A stretch of 64,000 nt of DNA from Paguma larvata. Its lineage: Eukaryota; Chordata; Mammalia; Carnivora; Viverridae. Below the pieces are notes generated by a model. It saw only the letters and a list, made by a program, of their open reading frames with translations. It ran no database searches and was not told where the DNA came from. This document shows, piece after piece, positions 34,116 through 44,239 of the stretch (its first letter is position 1; each line of letters opens with the position of its first letter). Location of the stretch: NCBI GenBank assembly GCA_030068075.1, contig JAINVK010000882.1, positions 591,001 to 655,000 of the forward strand, given 5' to 3'. The position numbers were made by a program, and so were the translations under genes.

Positions 34116-34503
34116 GGGGCCGTGTGCGGGCGCAGCCTCACCAATGCCCCAGCTGACCCCTCGGGGACCGGCCGAGCTCTGCCCGAGACACGAGTGGACG
34201 TATCCAGAAGGAAAAAATGAAGGCCGCAGAGGCTCCAAGAACCATGAACACACTGCGCTCTGTGGAAAAGCCCAGATGTGAGGGGCGCGTGCGGCAGGAC
34301 CCCATGGATATGCGGTGAGCTGGGAAGTAAGGCCATGGGGACAGCGAGGATGTGGGTGGCGGCCAGGGGCTGGGGAACAGGGAGCCCTGTTCACGGGTGC
34401 AGGCCGAGGGGGGGCGTTCTGGAACCAGGTCGTGGTGGTGGCTGCGCCGTGGACAGAATGTACCAGATGCCGCGGAATTGTTCACTTGCGAGTGGTCCCT
34501 TTT

Positions 34504-34771
34504 GGGGCACCCGGCTGGCTCAGTCAGAAAAGCATGTGACCCTTGATCTCAGGGTCGTGAGTTCGAGTCCCATGTTAGGTGCAGACATTACTTAAAAATA
34601 AAATCTTGGGGTGCCTGGGTGGCTTAGTCGGCTAAGTGTCTGTCTTCAGCTCAGGTCATGATCTCGCGGTTCGTGAGTTTCGAGCCCCATGTTGAGCTCT
34701 GTGCTGACAGCTCAGAACCTGGAACCTGCTTTGGATTCTGTGTCTCCCTCTCTGCCCCTTCCCTGCTCGTG

Positions 34772-34823
<52 letters not shown>

Positions 34824-34880
34824 TAAACATTAAAAAAATTTTTTAAGTAAGTAAAAGTAAAATCTTAAAAATAAATACAT
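34504..34880 (+). repeat. Short carnivore SINE, split by a younger SINE
   Basis: The head GGGGCACCCGGCTGGCTCAG, the body ATCTCAGGGTCGTGAGTTCG and the tail TTACTTAAAAATAAAATCTT lie at 34504-34607. The rest of its A-rich tail lies at 34867-34880. Probable target duplications are AGTGGTCCCTT (34491-34501) and AGTGGCCACTT (34887-34897). Confidence 0.85.
34608..34852 (+). repeat. Carnivore tRNA-Lys SINE, felid type, nested
   Basis: A full-length copy: GGGGTGCCTGGGTGGCTTAG head, GCTGACAGCTCAGAACC body, a long (CT)n run and AAATAAACATT tail. It inserted in the tail of the short SINE. Target duplications are 14 bp with one difference: AAAAATAAAATCTT (34594-34607) and AAAAGTAAAATCTT (34853-34866). 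Confidence 0.95.
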
Positions 34881-34925
34881 GATTAAAGTGGCCACTTCTC
34901 TGTTATGTGAATTTCACCTCAACTT

Positions 34926-36257
34926 AAGAAACGAAAGGAGGGAATGGTGCCCCCCTCTCCCTCCCCCCCCCCCGCCCCCCTGCAGCAGGCCCGCCCTGGC
35001 GCTGTCCCTTCCCTGGAGGTGCTCCAGCAAGTTCGGCTCTGGGGGGAAGTGCCCTGGTTTGAACCCAGGTGTCCCACTGCAAAGCGAACACCCTGACTCA
35101 GCTCCCTTTTCCGAAACTCAGACCCTAGGTGTGGGGAGAGGCGAGGCCCGGCTCAAAAGGCCAAGGGTCTCTGTGCCCGTGGGCGTCCCTGGAGTCAGGC
35201 AAAAGCTGGACCAGGCCTGGGGGACAGATTGGGGAGCAGGCCTCGGTGCGGGGCCTCCGTCCAGATGGGCAGCCCTCCCGCCCACATTGGGGGGCGGCCG
35301 ACGCGTCAATCTGGGCCCGCCCCCCTGGCCCCTCACCCCGGGCGGGGCCTCCCTTCACCCACCCTGTTCTGACCCAGTGCACAGCAGCAGCCCAGGAGCT
35401 GAGCCGGGGCCCCTCCCGTCCCCCACTCCGCTGCGTCCCAGGCACTGTCCCCAGGCACCCCCTCAAGCTCCGCGCCGCCCTTCAGGGGGCCCTCCCCGCC
35501 CTCCCGCCTCCCCCTGCCACAGGTCAGGGCTGACTCATGTCCACCGCCTTCTCCGCCACCTCGAGTCACAGATGGGAGCTCGGTGCCTTGGCCACGTGTG
35601 CGTGAGGGTCGGGGGTGGGGCAGCTGCTCGCTCGTGGGCCTTGTGGGGCTGCTACCGCTGGGGTGGGCCCGGCCCGGGGGAGGGAAGGAGAGAGAGAGGG
35701 CTCCTTGCTCAGGCAGTGCCCGGCTGTGCGTTAGCGGGCGCGCTGGCTCCGCCAGGCAGACAGCCACGGGCCGAGCTGGCCCCCGGTCAGGGTCATGTGG
35801 GGGCAGTGGTCGGGGAGACGCTCTTGCTGAAGACGCCACGGGGGCCGGGCTCCCCCCGCCAGCCGCAGCCCGGGCAGCTCGGACGCCCCCAGACGGCAGA
35901 CTATTGCCTCGACGACTACGGGTAGGCCTGGAGGCCGGGACCCCGTGCTCTCCTCCTGCCCTCTGCGCCCCCCCCAAGGACTGAGCCCCTGCCCTCCCCT
36001 GGGGGCTCCCGAGGCCCCACCCACCTCTCCCTCCCTCACTCCGCGTGCTCTCTGTGCCTCGACTTCCCCCTCCTCTGCATGAACGCGAGGCCTTCCCGGC
36101 ACCACCGGGGGCCCTGGCCCACTTGCCTGTGGTCACAGTCCCACTCCCGGCGCCGCCTCCACCAGGGAGCCTGTCCCGACGCTGATGGGAACTGTCTCTG
36201 ACAACTCGACGGAGCAGGAGTCCCAGAGTCCTGCCTGAGGCCTGGCAGGCCTGGACG
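34926..36257. other. Intergenic spacer between inverted arms
   Basis: GC-rich unique sequence with several C runs. No gene or repeat was recognised. With 33677-34925 it forms the 2.6-kb spacer of the inverted duplication. Confidence 0.5.
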
Positions 36258-36345
36258 GCGGCCGTCCCCATGTCGCAGGCGAGAAATCGAGGCAGGGAGC
36301 AGGAAGCCACTGGCCCAAGGTCACGCGGCAAGTGCGTGGCAGGGA
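36258..36345 (-). repeat. MIR
   Basis: CCCATGTCGCAGGCGAGAAA, CACTGGCCCAAGGTCACGCG and GGCAAGTGCGTGGCAGGGA follow the MIR core on the minus strand. It is continuous here, while in arm A the matching MIR is broken at the duplication edge. Confidence 0.8.
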
Positions 36346-36624
36346 GGGCTACGTCCCCTCCGTTTGTCCCCTCGGAGCGGCCGAGAATGTCCATCCCTCT
36401 CCGCAGTGGTCCCCAGGGGAGCCAGCCGGGGGCCCGGCCACTGGCTCACATGGAAAGGAAGGAGGAGCCTCCTTCCCCCAGCTTGGGCCTCCCAGGGGTG
36501 CAGGCCTGAGGCGAGCCCCCGTCCTGGCCAGCACGTCCCCTTGCTGGGGCCGCGGAGCCCGGACAAGGCCGGTCAGGGCCCTGCAGCCCCCAGCCTCCTC
36601 ACGGCTTCCTCCAAAAACCTGCTC
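36313..36624 (-). repeat. Inverted duplication, arm B (312 bp)
   Basis: This is the reverse complement of arm A with about 95 percent identity by hand count. The 75 bp nearest its left end hold only one difference. The left edge falls inside a MIR, so the duplication copied part of that element. Confidence 0.92.
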
Positions 36625-38639
36625 CCGGGCCAGAGCAGCCTCGCACGGCCAGGGCAGAGAGCGCGGACGGACCCGCCACGCTCTGGGCCTCCCGGCTGCC
36701 GGCCGGGCCCCCGCTCCCCTCCAGGCCGCCGGGCTCTTCCTGGTCTCCCCACGCTGTGGGCCAGCCTCCCCAGCTGGTGGTGCCCCCGGCGGCCCTCCCC
36801 TCTCCTGCCATCGCGCCCACACCCGTTCCCTCTGCCAGGGGCACCTCCCGGGCCCCTCCATGCTCCGAAAAGCACAACCCAGGACCTAAACCCCTGAGAA
36901 CGATGCCAGCCAGGCTGACCCCCGTGGGTATCAGCCCACTCACCTCCCACGCCCTGGGGGGCAGGTTCCCATCCCCGCTCCACAGACAGGAAGCAGGTGG
37001 TTGCGGGACGGACTCGCCACTGTGTCTGGGACCCCCGTGGCCCCCGCCCTTGTCACAGTCTCAACAGATTCTTTTCCTTCTCCTCCTTCTGCCCCACCTC
37101 TGCTGGCATCTCCTCTAAGCCCCTTTCCACCTCGAGCTGAGAGGCACCCTCTCAGGGAAGGGATCTCCTGTCCCCTTTTACTTCGGGGACCACTGGGAGA
37201 CTGCAGGGTCACTGGTAGTTGTGGCCAGCCAGGTGAATGGCATGCCCTGGTGCTGCGCAGTACACAACCTATACCACGGTGCTGGGCAGCCCTTGGTCAC
37301 TCCTCTCTGGTGCCTAAACCCTCCATCTCATCCCGCTCCACTTTCTGCCCTGACAGGTGCGAGTGACAGGAAGACCCGGAAGCCTGGCAAGGGTATGCCG
37401 GCCTGGCCAAGTTTTGGAGAGCTCGGCCCTCAGTGGGCTCGGGCGGCATTCTTGGGATGCTTGTGCCCCGTTCGGCAGCCAAGGCACTTGCAGTGCAAAC
37501 ACTCGGGCCTCGCACACAATGGTTCCCGCCGCCCGCGGGGCCAGCCAGACCCTTCCCCACCTCCTCCCCGCAGCCATTGTCCTTCCCTCCGGGGAGGGGC
37601 AGAGTGTGTGGGGCAGACTGGCAGGGGGACCAGGCCCCAGACTGGGGGTGGATGAATGGCCATGCAAATGAGATACTGACAATCCGGGGTGGGATCCCCC
37701 AGGAAGGAGGGAGGAGCTGGCCATCTCCCCGCCTGCACTCCCCCCCCATCTCTGGGCTGAGTCACCAGCCACCCAGGGAACTTCCTTTGCTGGCGAGGGC
37801 GGCCAGCTCCTTGGGCCTCCCCCACCCCCACCCCCAGCCTGGGAGGCGCCCCTCCTTGGAGTCTGGCCCTCTACAGGACACACGACTTTGTCACAAAGGA
37901 CGGTCATGGCCCGACCACGATGTCGTCGTCCCGCGGGCCCGCGTGGTCAGGGCTGAGCTCTGGGCCCAAGCGGCAGGGTTGGGTGAACGAAGAAGCCAGC
38001 TCGCCCTCCTTCCCCGCCCCCCCCACCGCCCCCCCAGCGCCCGCAGAGCCGGGCCCCCACCTGAGGCAGGGAGCTCCCAGCCCGCACGCGCCCTCCCCGC
38101 GGCCGCCTGCCCTCCTCTGCCCTTCCTTGTGCTTCCCGTCGTTCGGACTGCACGAGGCCCCGAAGGTGCCGGGAAGTGCGAGGGGCTCGCAGCTCCCGAA
38201 CCGGAGGCGGCCAGGAGGCCCGTGTCCCGCGCGTCTGTCGGGCGCACACTTCCCCGGCCGTCCCCGCTGGGCTCCGACGCCACCGGAGCCCACTCCGCGC
38301 ACCGCCGGGCGAGCCGTGGAAACGGTCCCGTCTTAAACTCCGACGTCCCCTTCCTCGCTCCTTCCTTTGCCTGTGGAACATTCCGCTGTGTGGTTTGTAC
38401 AGGCCACTGATGGGCGTTTGGGCTTTTTTCCAGCCGGCCCAGGCCCCGCGCTGTCCTGACTCGGCAGCAGCGGGCGGGGAGCCTCTCTGGAAGCCGGGCC
38501 GCTGGGGCCAAGGTCGCATTGGTAACTGACAGACGGCGCCCCCACCGTGGGTAACAAAGCTGCTGCCGATGGCACAGGCGAAGCCACGACCCCCGTGGTC
38601 ATCGAATCTGCGAGGCATGTCTGTCACCGACAGGGAGGT
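36625..38639. other. Intergenic, GC-rich with CpG-dense patch
   Basis: No gene is recognised. The unique stretch 38140-38345 has about 25 CpGs by eye, island-like density. It directly precedes the L1 mosaic. Confidence 0.5.
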
Positions 38640-39290
38640 TGAGGTCTCTTCGCACGTCCGTGAGCCGGCTGCTTTCCCGTCCAGGTGCACGCTCCCTCCG
38701 TGTTCTTCGCGTTTTCATTTCTTCCCTTAGTGAGTCGTTAACATTTTTATTGATTTGGCGGAGCTCTTTATATATGAGGGCACTGAGCCCTCCGTCTCCA
38801 TCGATTCAGTTTGCACATCGCGTCTCCGTGTTGCTGAACAGCAGACCTCGGCCGCTTCGGGTGGCTTTGGTCGCGCGGAAATTTCACCGTATGTGTTCGG
38901 ACTTTAAGAAAACGTTTGTGTATGTGGTCCTGGCACTTCGTGGCGTGCTTAGGACGGTCTCACCTCAAGTCCATAGAGAAATGTCTTTCCTGTTTCTTTG
39001 GAGCCTTTGCGGTTTTATTTTTTGCCTTGAAACCTGGCCCGCTTGGAATTATTTTGGGGTGAGGTGCGAGCTACAGCCCCAGCTTCATCCTTTCCCGGTG
39101 GCCGCCGGCCTTCCCAGGTGCGGACGGGCCCTCGAGGGGCCCATCTTCTCCCACTAATTTGAAATTCCGTCGGTGTCCCACGCCGAACTCTCTTCCATAT
39201 TCGAGTCTGTCTCCGGGCTTATTCTGTTCCAGTCAGCTACCTGCCCCTCACGCCGCTCCGTTCATCGTAGCTTGAGAAATGCTTTCACGC
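38640..39290 (-). repeat. Old L1 ORF2-region fragment, antisense
   Basis: Read on the plus strand it has AACATTTTTATTGATTTGGC, CTTTATATATGAGGGCACTG, TTGAAACCTGGCCCGCTTGG, AATTATTTTGGGGTGAGGTG, CCCACTAATTTGAAATTCCG and TTATTCTGTTCCAGTCAGC. This is the familiar antisense order of an old L1. Many former TpG/CpA and A/T positions are now C or G. Confidence 0.8.
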
Positions 39291-39770
39291 CCAAGGGGCT
39301 CATCCCTCCCTGTCACTTTGGCAGAGGCTGCAGGAGGACACCCCGACACCCATGACCTTCTCTCTTCCTTCTTTGGGGCCCGATTTTATTTGAGGCAAGG
39401 AAGCAGTGAGCATCCGCGAGTCCCGGCTTCACTGCCCTGAGGCGCGGCCACGGGGACTGAGTTCCAGTCGATGAGAGGGGAGAGGAAGCGAGGTATGGCA
39501 CTTCCGAGGACTAACCCTGTAGCGGGCGGCATGAACGCTTCTCCCTCCTTTCTCTTTCCAGCTGCCTGGGATGTGGGGGCGATGCCTGGAGTTGCAGCAG
39601 CCCTCTTGGGCCACTAGGCAAACTCAGAAGGCAAACCACACCACAGGAGGATGGGGCAGAGAGGCAGAAGGGGATCGTGAGTCTGGGACACTGCGGAGTC
39701 CCCGCGGCCCCGGGCTGTCTGCCTCACTCACGGCTTCCTTCGCAAGACAGAGGTGAGCAGCCGCCTGTTG
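39291..39770. other. Non-L1 segment inside the L1 mosaic
   Basis: This 480-bp segment separates two pieces of what looks like one antisense L1. I do not recognise it. It may be an older insertion or a rearrangement. Confidence 0.4.
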
Positions 39771-39901
39771 TGTGCGAGCAAATCTAATCCTCGGTCACGC
39801 ATCCTTCTTTATTCCCACAATGCTCTCGGTTGATTTGGATTACTTAGTTTTCCACATGAACCTTAGAATTACTTTGTTCCATTTAAAAATAAGTCCTGTT
39901 C

Positions 39902-40109
39902 GGGGCGCCTGGGTGGCTCAGTCGGTTGAGCGGCCGACTTCGGCTCAGGTCATGATCTCGCGGTCTGTGAGTTCGAGCCCCGCGTCGGCCTCTGTGCTGA
40001 TGGCTCGGAGCCTGGAGCCTGCTTTGGATTCTGGGTCTCCCTCTCTCTGCCCCTCCCCCGCTCGCACTCTGTCTCTCTTTCTCAAAAATAAACAGATTAA
40101 AAAAAAAAA
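39902..40109 (+). repeat. Young carnivore tRNA-Lys SINE, felid type
   Basis: A near-consensus head GGGGCGCCTGGGTGGCTCAG, intact B-box-like GTTCGAGCCCCG and an AAAAATAAACAGATT plus poly-A tail. Perfect 10-bp target duplications AAGTCCTGTT flank it (39891-39900 and 40110-40119), with A-rich sequence beside them. It interrupts the L1. Confidence 0.95.
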
Positions 40110-40710
40110 AAGTCCTGTTAACTTTTAAAAGCAAACCGTCCCTATAAGGATGGATTTATTAAGGAGAATTGCTATGATTCTGTTGTCAGGTCTGCCTAAG
40201 AGCTTGGGCCTTCTCACGTGTCGAGGCCTTGCTCTGTGACCCTCGGCGGCCTTCGAAACTCTCTTACTACGAACCGGGTGCCGTTCTCACCGATTTCCAA
40301 CTGTCGTAGCGGTTTTGTGACAGTCACTTAGAGGCTCCGTTCTCTCGCCCGCCGCCCGCCCGCCTGCCGTCTGCGCACGTGGACGGCGCCAACCCCGTCC
40401 CTGCCGCCTCGAGGAATTCTCTCGTTGTTTGAAATCTTTCTGGTTTTCTGGTGCTCGATAAAACCATCTGCAAGTGATGATAACTTCCTCTCCCCACCGC
40501 GGCTCTGACTTCTCTCCTTGGTCTCGTGTAACCGTGCGGGCTGTGCCCCCCGAACAGTGTGGATGGGGGTGCCGGACGCCCCTGTCCTGCTCCCGGCTGC
40601 CACGGCCATGCTTCTAGAAATTCACAATAAGCAAGACGTTGGTTAGGGGTTAGGATATGTTATCAAGTGAAGGAAGTATTGGTCCAGTCCGATTTTATTA
40701 TGATTATTTT

Positions 40711-40907
40711 CAAGTTTATTTATTTTTGAGAGAGAGAGAATGAGCAGGGGAGGAGCAGAGAGCGAGGGAGAGAGAAAGAATCCCAAACAGGCTCCGTGCT
40801 GTCGGCGCAGAGCCTGATGCAGGGCTCGAACTCGTGAACTGAGAGATTGTGACCTGAGTCAAAACCAAGACCTGGACCCTCAAGCCACTGAGCCCCCCAG
40901 GCGCCCC
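40711..40907 (-). repeat. Carnivore tRNA-Lys SINE, felid type
   Basis: Reversed copy: CAAGTTTATTTATTTTTGAG tail, a GA-rich stretch, CAGGCTCCGTGCTGTCGGC body and CCCCCCAGGCGCCCC head. It splits the antisense L1. Confidence 0.9.
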
Positions 40908-40999
40908 GTTAGGATTTTTTACAGGCAAGAATGTTGTCGTGTTTTGTCAAAGGCCTTCTGGGCACCCGGTGGGGGTGCCGCTGGGGGGGGTGGTCTGGC

Positions 41000-42235
41000 A
41001 ATTCCGCGAGCGGGAGGGGCGCAGGTGGTGCGCTGAGGTAATTTGAGGAGACTTGGTAAAAGTGCTCTTCACGGAGGCAGGTGTGGGCAGGGATTAGGGA
41101 CACCACGAGGGACAGTGCAGCCCGGGGCCGTGCGAGCCCAGGCCCGAGGGCAGGACTAGCAGAGCGTGAGAACCGGTCTCTGGGCCCCGGCGGGGGGGGG
41201 GGGGGGGGGGGGGGAGGGGGGAGCCGCCCACAGGAAGGGGGGCCGAGCGCCCAGACCGGACTCATCCGGGTTTTGAGGATTTGATTGGTTGACTTGGGTC
41301 CCAGAGCTCAGGCCGGCCTAGCTCTGGAAAGGTCTACGGGTCTTGGCCCCACCAGGAGCTCCCGGGGCGGGGAGGTGGCAGGGAGCCCGGGCTCTCAGGC
41401 AGAGCCTGTGCCTTCCAGGGGTGTGACCGAGGCCCCCCGCAGGTGAGCAGGAGGGACTTGGGGCGACACGAAGGTCCCCGGGCTGGAGCTGGGAGGCTGC
41501 AGGGGGTCAGAGCCCCAGAGCGCCCAGGGCCTGGCCCTCGGGGGCACTGCGTGAGCCCCGGGGGCTACCCCCGGCCCCCCTCAACACCGGAATCTCTCTG
41601 CCACCGTCCCCGGAGTAGAGAGGTCACTGACTGTGGCCTCCTGCCTCCTGCCAGCCCCACCAGGCCACATCAAAGACAAGAGCCCACTGCCACGCCCGGG
41701 AGCCCCCTGCCACCAGAGAGAGGTGCCTCCCTGTGCCCGGAGCCTGGGCCGGCGGCCGGGAGAAGACAGCCCCTCTGGTTGCTCCCTGCCCCCCTCTCCG
41801 GCCCGGGTTCTTTCTGTGGGTCATTCTGTGAGCGCAGCGGGGGGGCTGGCGGGCACGCTGGGTCTGTCGAAAGGTCCTGGCCTCAAAGGTAGGGAACGCT
41901 CTGGTCCTAGCCCGGCCCCCCGAGGTCCTGGCTCTCTGTCCTCCTCTCTGAAGGGGTCTGGTCTGGGGAGATCCCGCTGCAGGGGGAGCGCCGAGATGGC
42001 CACGCTGTCCAACAGGAGGAAGCGGTCCCACCGGGGTGGGTCCTCAGCCTCAGGGCCTCTCCCACCTCGGGTCGGCACATGTGGACCCAAGGCCATGCTC
42101 AGCATGCGGGGAAGGGGTCCCCGGCTCCAGGCGGGACAAGGCAAGCCCAGACTCCGGTCCCCATCTCGGGCCCAGGTCCCCCTCTGTTTCTCTGTGCTCT
42201 GCTCTGAGGGACACCTGCCCCCCGGTGACAAGGCT
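41000..42235. other. Intergenic, GC-rich
   Basis: No gene is recognised. The main landmark is the poly-G run at 41192-41214. Confidence 0.5.
41192..41214 (+). repeat. Poly-G run of 23
   Basis: An uninterrupted run of 23 G followed by AGGGGGGAG. It has quadruplex potential, and its length is probably uncertain. Confidence 0.9.
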
Positions 42236-42239
42236 GTGC

Positions 42240-42500
42240 TGGGGACTCCCGAGGAATTGGGGAAGATGAGCCACGTCCTGACACCTGGAGCCCGAGAGCG
42301 CGAGTTTGCGTGGAAAGGGGACTTTGCGAATGTGATCCAGGTGACGGCCTTGAAACGAGACCCTCCCGGATCAGAGTGGCCCTAGATCCAGTGACTGGTG
42401 TCCTCATAGGAAGGGCAGAGACAGACACCGAGGAGAAGCCGTGTGGAGACGGAGCAGAGGCTGGAGGGACACAGCCCCAAGCCAGAGGCGCCGGGGGCCC
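42240..42500 (+). repeat. MaLR-like LTR remnant
   Basis: GGAAAGGGGACTTTGCGAAT, GTGATCCAGGTGACGG, GTGGCCCTAGATCCAGTGAC and TGGTGTCCTCATAGGAAGGG follow the same order as the copies at 26381 and 46110. Both ends are lost. No viral gene is present. Confidence 0.6.
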
Positions 42501-42939
42501 CTGCCCCTGCCCCCGGTCCGGCCTCTGGGCGGCGAAGCCCTGCCCCACTGTGACCCCTGACCTGTGGCATCCGAACCGGAGGGAGAACACGCTTACCCGC
42601 GCCGTCCGAGGTGCCCCAGCGGCAGCGCGGCCTCTGCTCTCCGTCCTCCCGTCCGCGTGCCCGGTGAGCACCTCCCCGTCTGCGTCTCTGCGCCCCAGCT
42701 CCGGCTTCTCCCCGACCACGTGTTCCTGCGGCTTTCCCTCTCGGTGGGCAGCCCTACCTCCCAGCTCCCAACCCCAAGCCCTGCGGACGCCCTCCTTCAG
42801 CCGCCCCTGTGAGTTCGCCGGCAAATCCCACCAACTCAGGCTTCAGGACAGAGCCGCCACGAACCCCCTGCCACGCGCCCCCTGCCGCCCCCGCCCACGG
42901 CTTTATTTTCGGGGGCTCTAACCGGGCCCGCTCCCTGCC

Positions 42940-43060
42940 CTCCCTGCGCTCCCTCACTTCGCTCCAAAACTGCCTTACCGCCTCGCACTGGCTGTTCCCG
43001 CTGACGAGAACACCCTTCCCCACATCCCTTCCTGGCCGGCTGGGGTCCTCGACGCCTTTG
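42940..43060 (+). repeat. L2 fragment
   Basis: GCACTGGCTGTTCCCGCTGA then GAACACCCTTCCCCACATCC match the conserved L2 segment that reads ctggctgttccctctgcc in the consensus. Edges uncertain. Confidence 0.5.
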
Positions 43061-43279
43061 CCTGCGGCCGGGCCACGTTCCCATCATGCCTCCGGCTTCG
43101 TCAGGAGTGCTGGCCTTCCGTCTGCGAGTCCAGTCCCCCGCCCCCCACAGCCCTCCCCGTGCGCCTCTCTCCCTCATGGCCGAGTCCCCAGTGCGCAGGT
43201 GACGAGCTCAGCAGGCCCTTCCCTCCAACGTATTTGCAGAGGGATGAGCTCACGGAGGGGGGAGATGAAGACAGAGACG

Positions 43280-43660
43280 CCGAGCGAGCAAACCCCGGGC
43301 TGGAGGCCGGTGGGGCCGGGGGAGCGGGAACGCGGCAGCCAAGGGCCCGTGGGGCTTCAAGGCCCTCGGCGACACCCAGTCTCCCAGAACACAGCCGGGA
43401 GGGCGGCCCCAGCTCGAGCGCGCGCGGCTGGGGGAGGGGGCGGCGGCCGCTCACGCAAGGGACCTTGCCTTTCCACCGCGGTCGCTCTCCCGGTCACCCC
43501 TCTGCCCGCCCTGCCTCTGGGGCCGCCTGCTTCCGTCCTGTCGCCGTTCCGCGGTGCCGCCAGGACGTCCTCTGGAAAGCCTCCGTGCACACGGGCCACG
43601 ACGCCGCGGTTTCGGGGCCCCAGCCCCATGGGGACGCTCATTCCCCGGCACGTGGGGGCC
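43280..43660. other. CpG-dense unique patch
   Basis: CpG is frequent across nearly 400 bp with no repeat signature. It could be a small distal CpG island or only a product of the local GC level. The open frame that spans it resembles no known protein family. Confidence 0.4.
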
Positions 43661-43669
43661 GCGTCTGCG

Positions 43670-44230
43670 AGCAGACTGTTTCCATGATAAATAAAATCAA
43701 GATTCTGAATGACCTGGCGAATGTTATATGTGACAACGGTCGTGATCAACCATCACTGAAGCATAAAACACAAGGCTGCCTCCCCCCGCCTGCCCCGGAG
43801 ATGCCGGAGTCACCGTCGCGCCCACACCCCAGACGCCGTCTCCCAGTACAGAGGCCAGCAGCCAGGGTCCGAGGCCCGTGTGGACCGGAGCCCGCGCGCG
43901 AGGCCCCTCCGGGCTCGGAGCTCAGGGCCGGGCGTCCAGCGACTGTGGTTCCCGAGAAGGTATTTTTATGCCCAAAAGCGCTTGTGGGAAAGTCAGGGGG
44001 AGGGGAGGAGGGGGAACGGAGAACAGAAAGACCCCAATCACAGGCGAAAGGGGCCATTTGCTCCTCGAGGCCAAACCCCCTCCTCGGGTCCCGGGGAGGT
44101 TCCACACTGGGGGACGCCAGCAGAGGGACAGGCTGGCTGGTGCCAGAGCCTTTGCTGGGGGTCCTCCGTACGGCACAAAGCGGTCCTTCTGGGGCCCGGC
44201 TCCAACTAGAGCTAATTATAGCCGCTGAGC
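43670..44230. promoter_or_regulatory. Weak candidate regulatory patch
   Basis: AT-rich unique sequence at 43676-43760 contains CATGATAAATAAAATC. TGTGGGAA (RBPJ-type variant) lies at 43983-43990 and AGAGCTAATTATAGC near 44208. The motifs are scattered. Confidence 0.25.
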
Positions 44231-44239
44231 ATGGCGGGC

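Larger units (their letters stand above)
34203..34925 (+). repeat. Old L1 3' UTR, interrupted by two SINEs
   Basis: The left part (34203-34503) has GGGTGGCGGCCAGGGGCTGGG, TTCTGGAACCAGGTCGTGGT and GGAATTGTTCACTTGC. The right part (34881-34925) has AAAGTGGCCACTT and TGTTATGTGAATTTCACCTC. These are consecutive parts of one L1 3' UTR, split by the SINEs at 34504-34880. Confidence 0.8.
39771..40990 (-). repeat. Old L1 ORF2 fragment, antisense, with two SINE insertions
   Basis: GGATTACTTAGTTTTCCACA, TTAGAATTACTTTGTTCC, ATTTATTAAGGAGAATTGC, TCTGCAAGTGATGATAAC and TGTTGTCGTGTTTTGTCAAA are successive antisense L1 segments. They continue the order of the 38640-39290 piece, so both probably come from one element. 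SINEs occupy 39902-40109 and 40711-40907. Confidence 0.75.

Noticed and set aside
34608..34690. tRNA-like sequences with A- and B-box similarity
   Set aside because: They are the heads of tRNA-derived SINEs, followed by a SINE body and poly-A tail, not functional tRNA genes.
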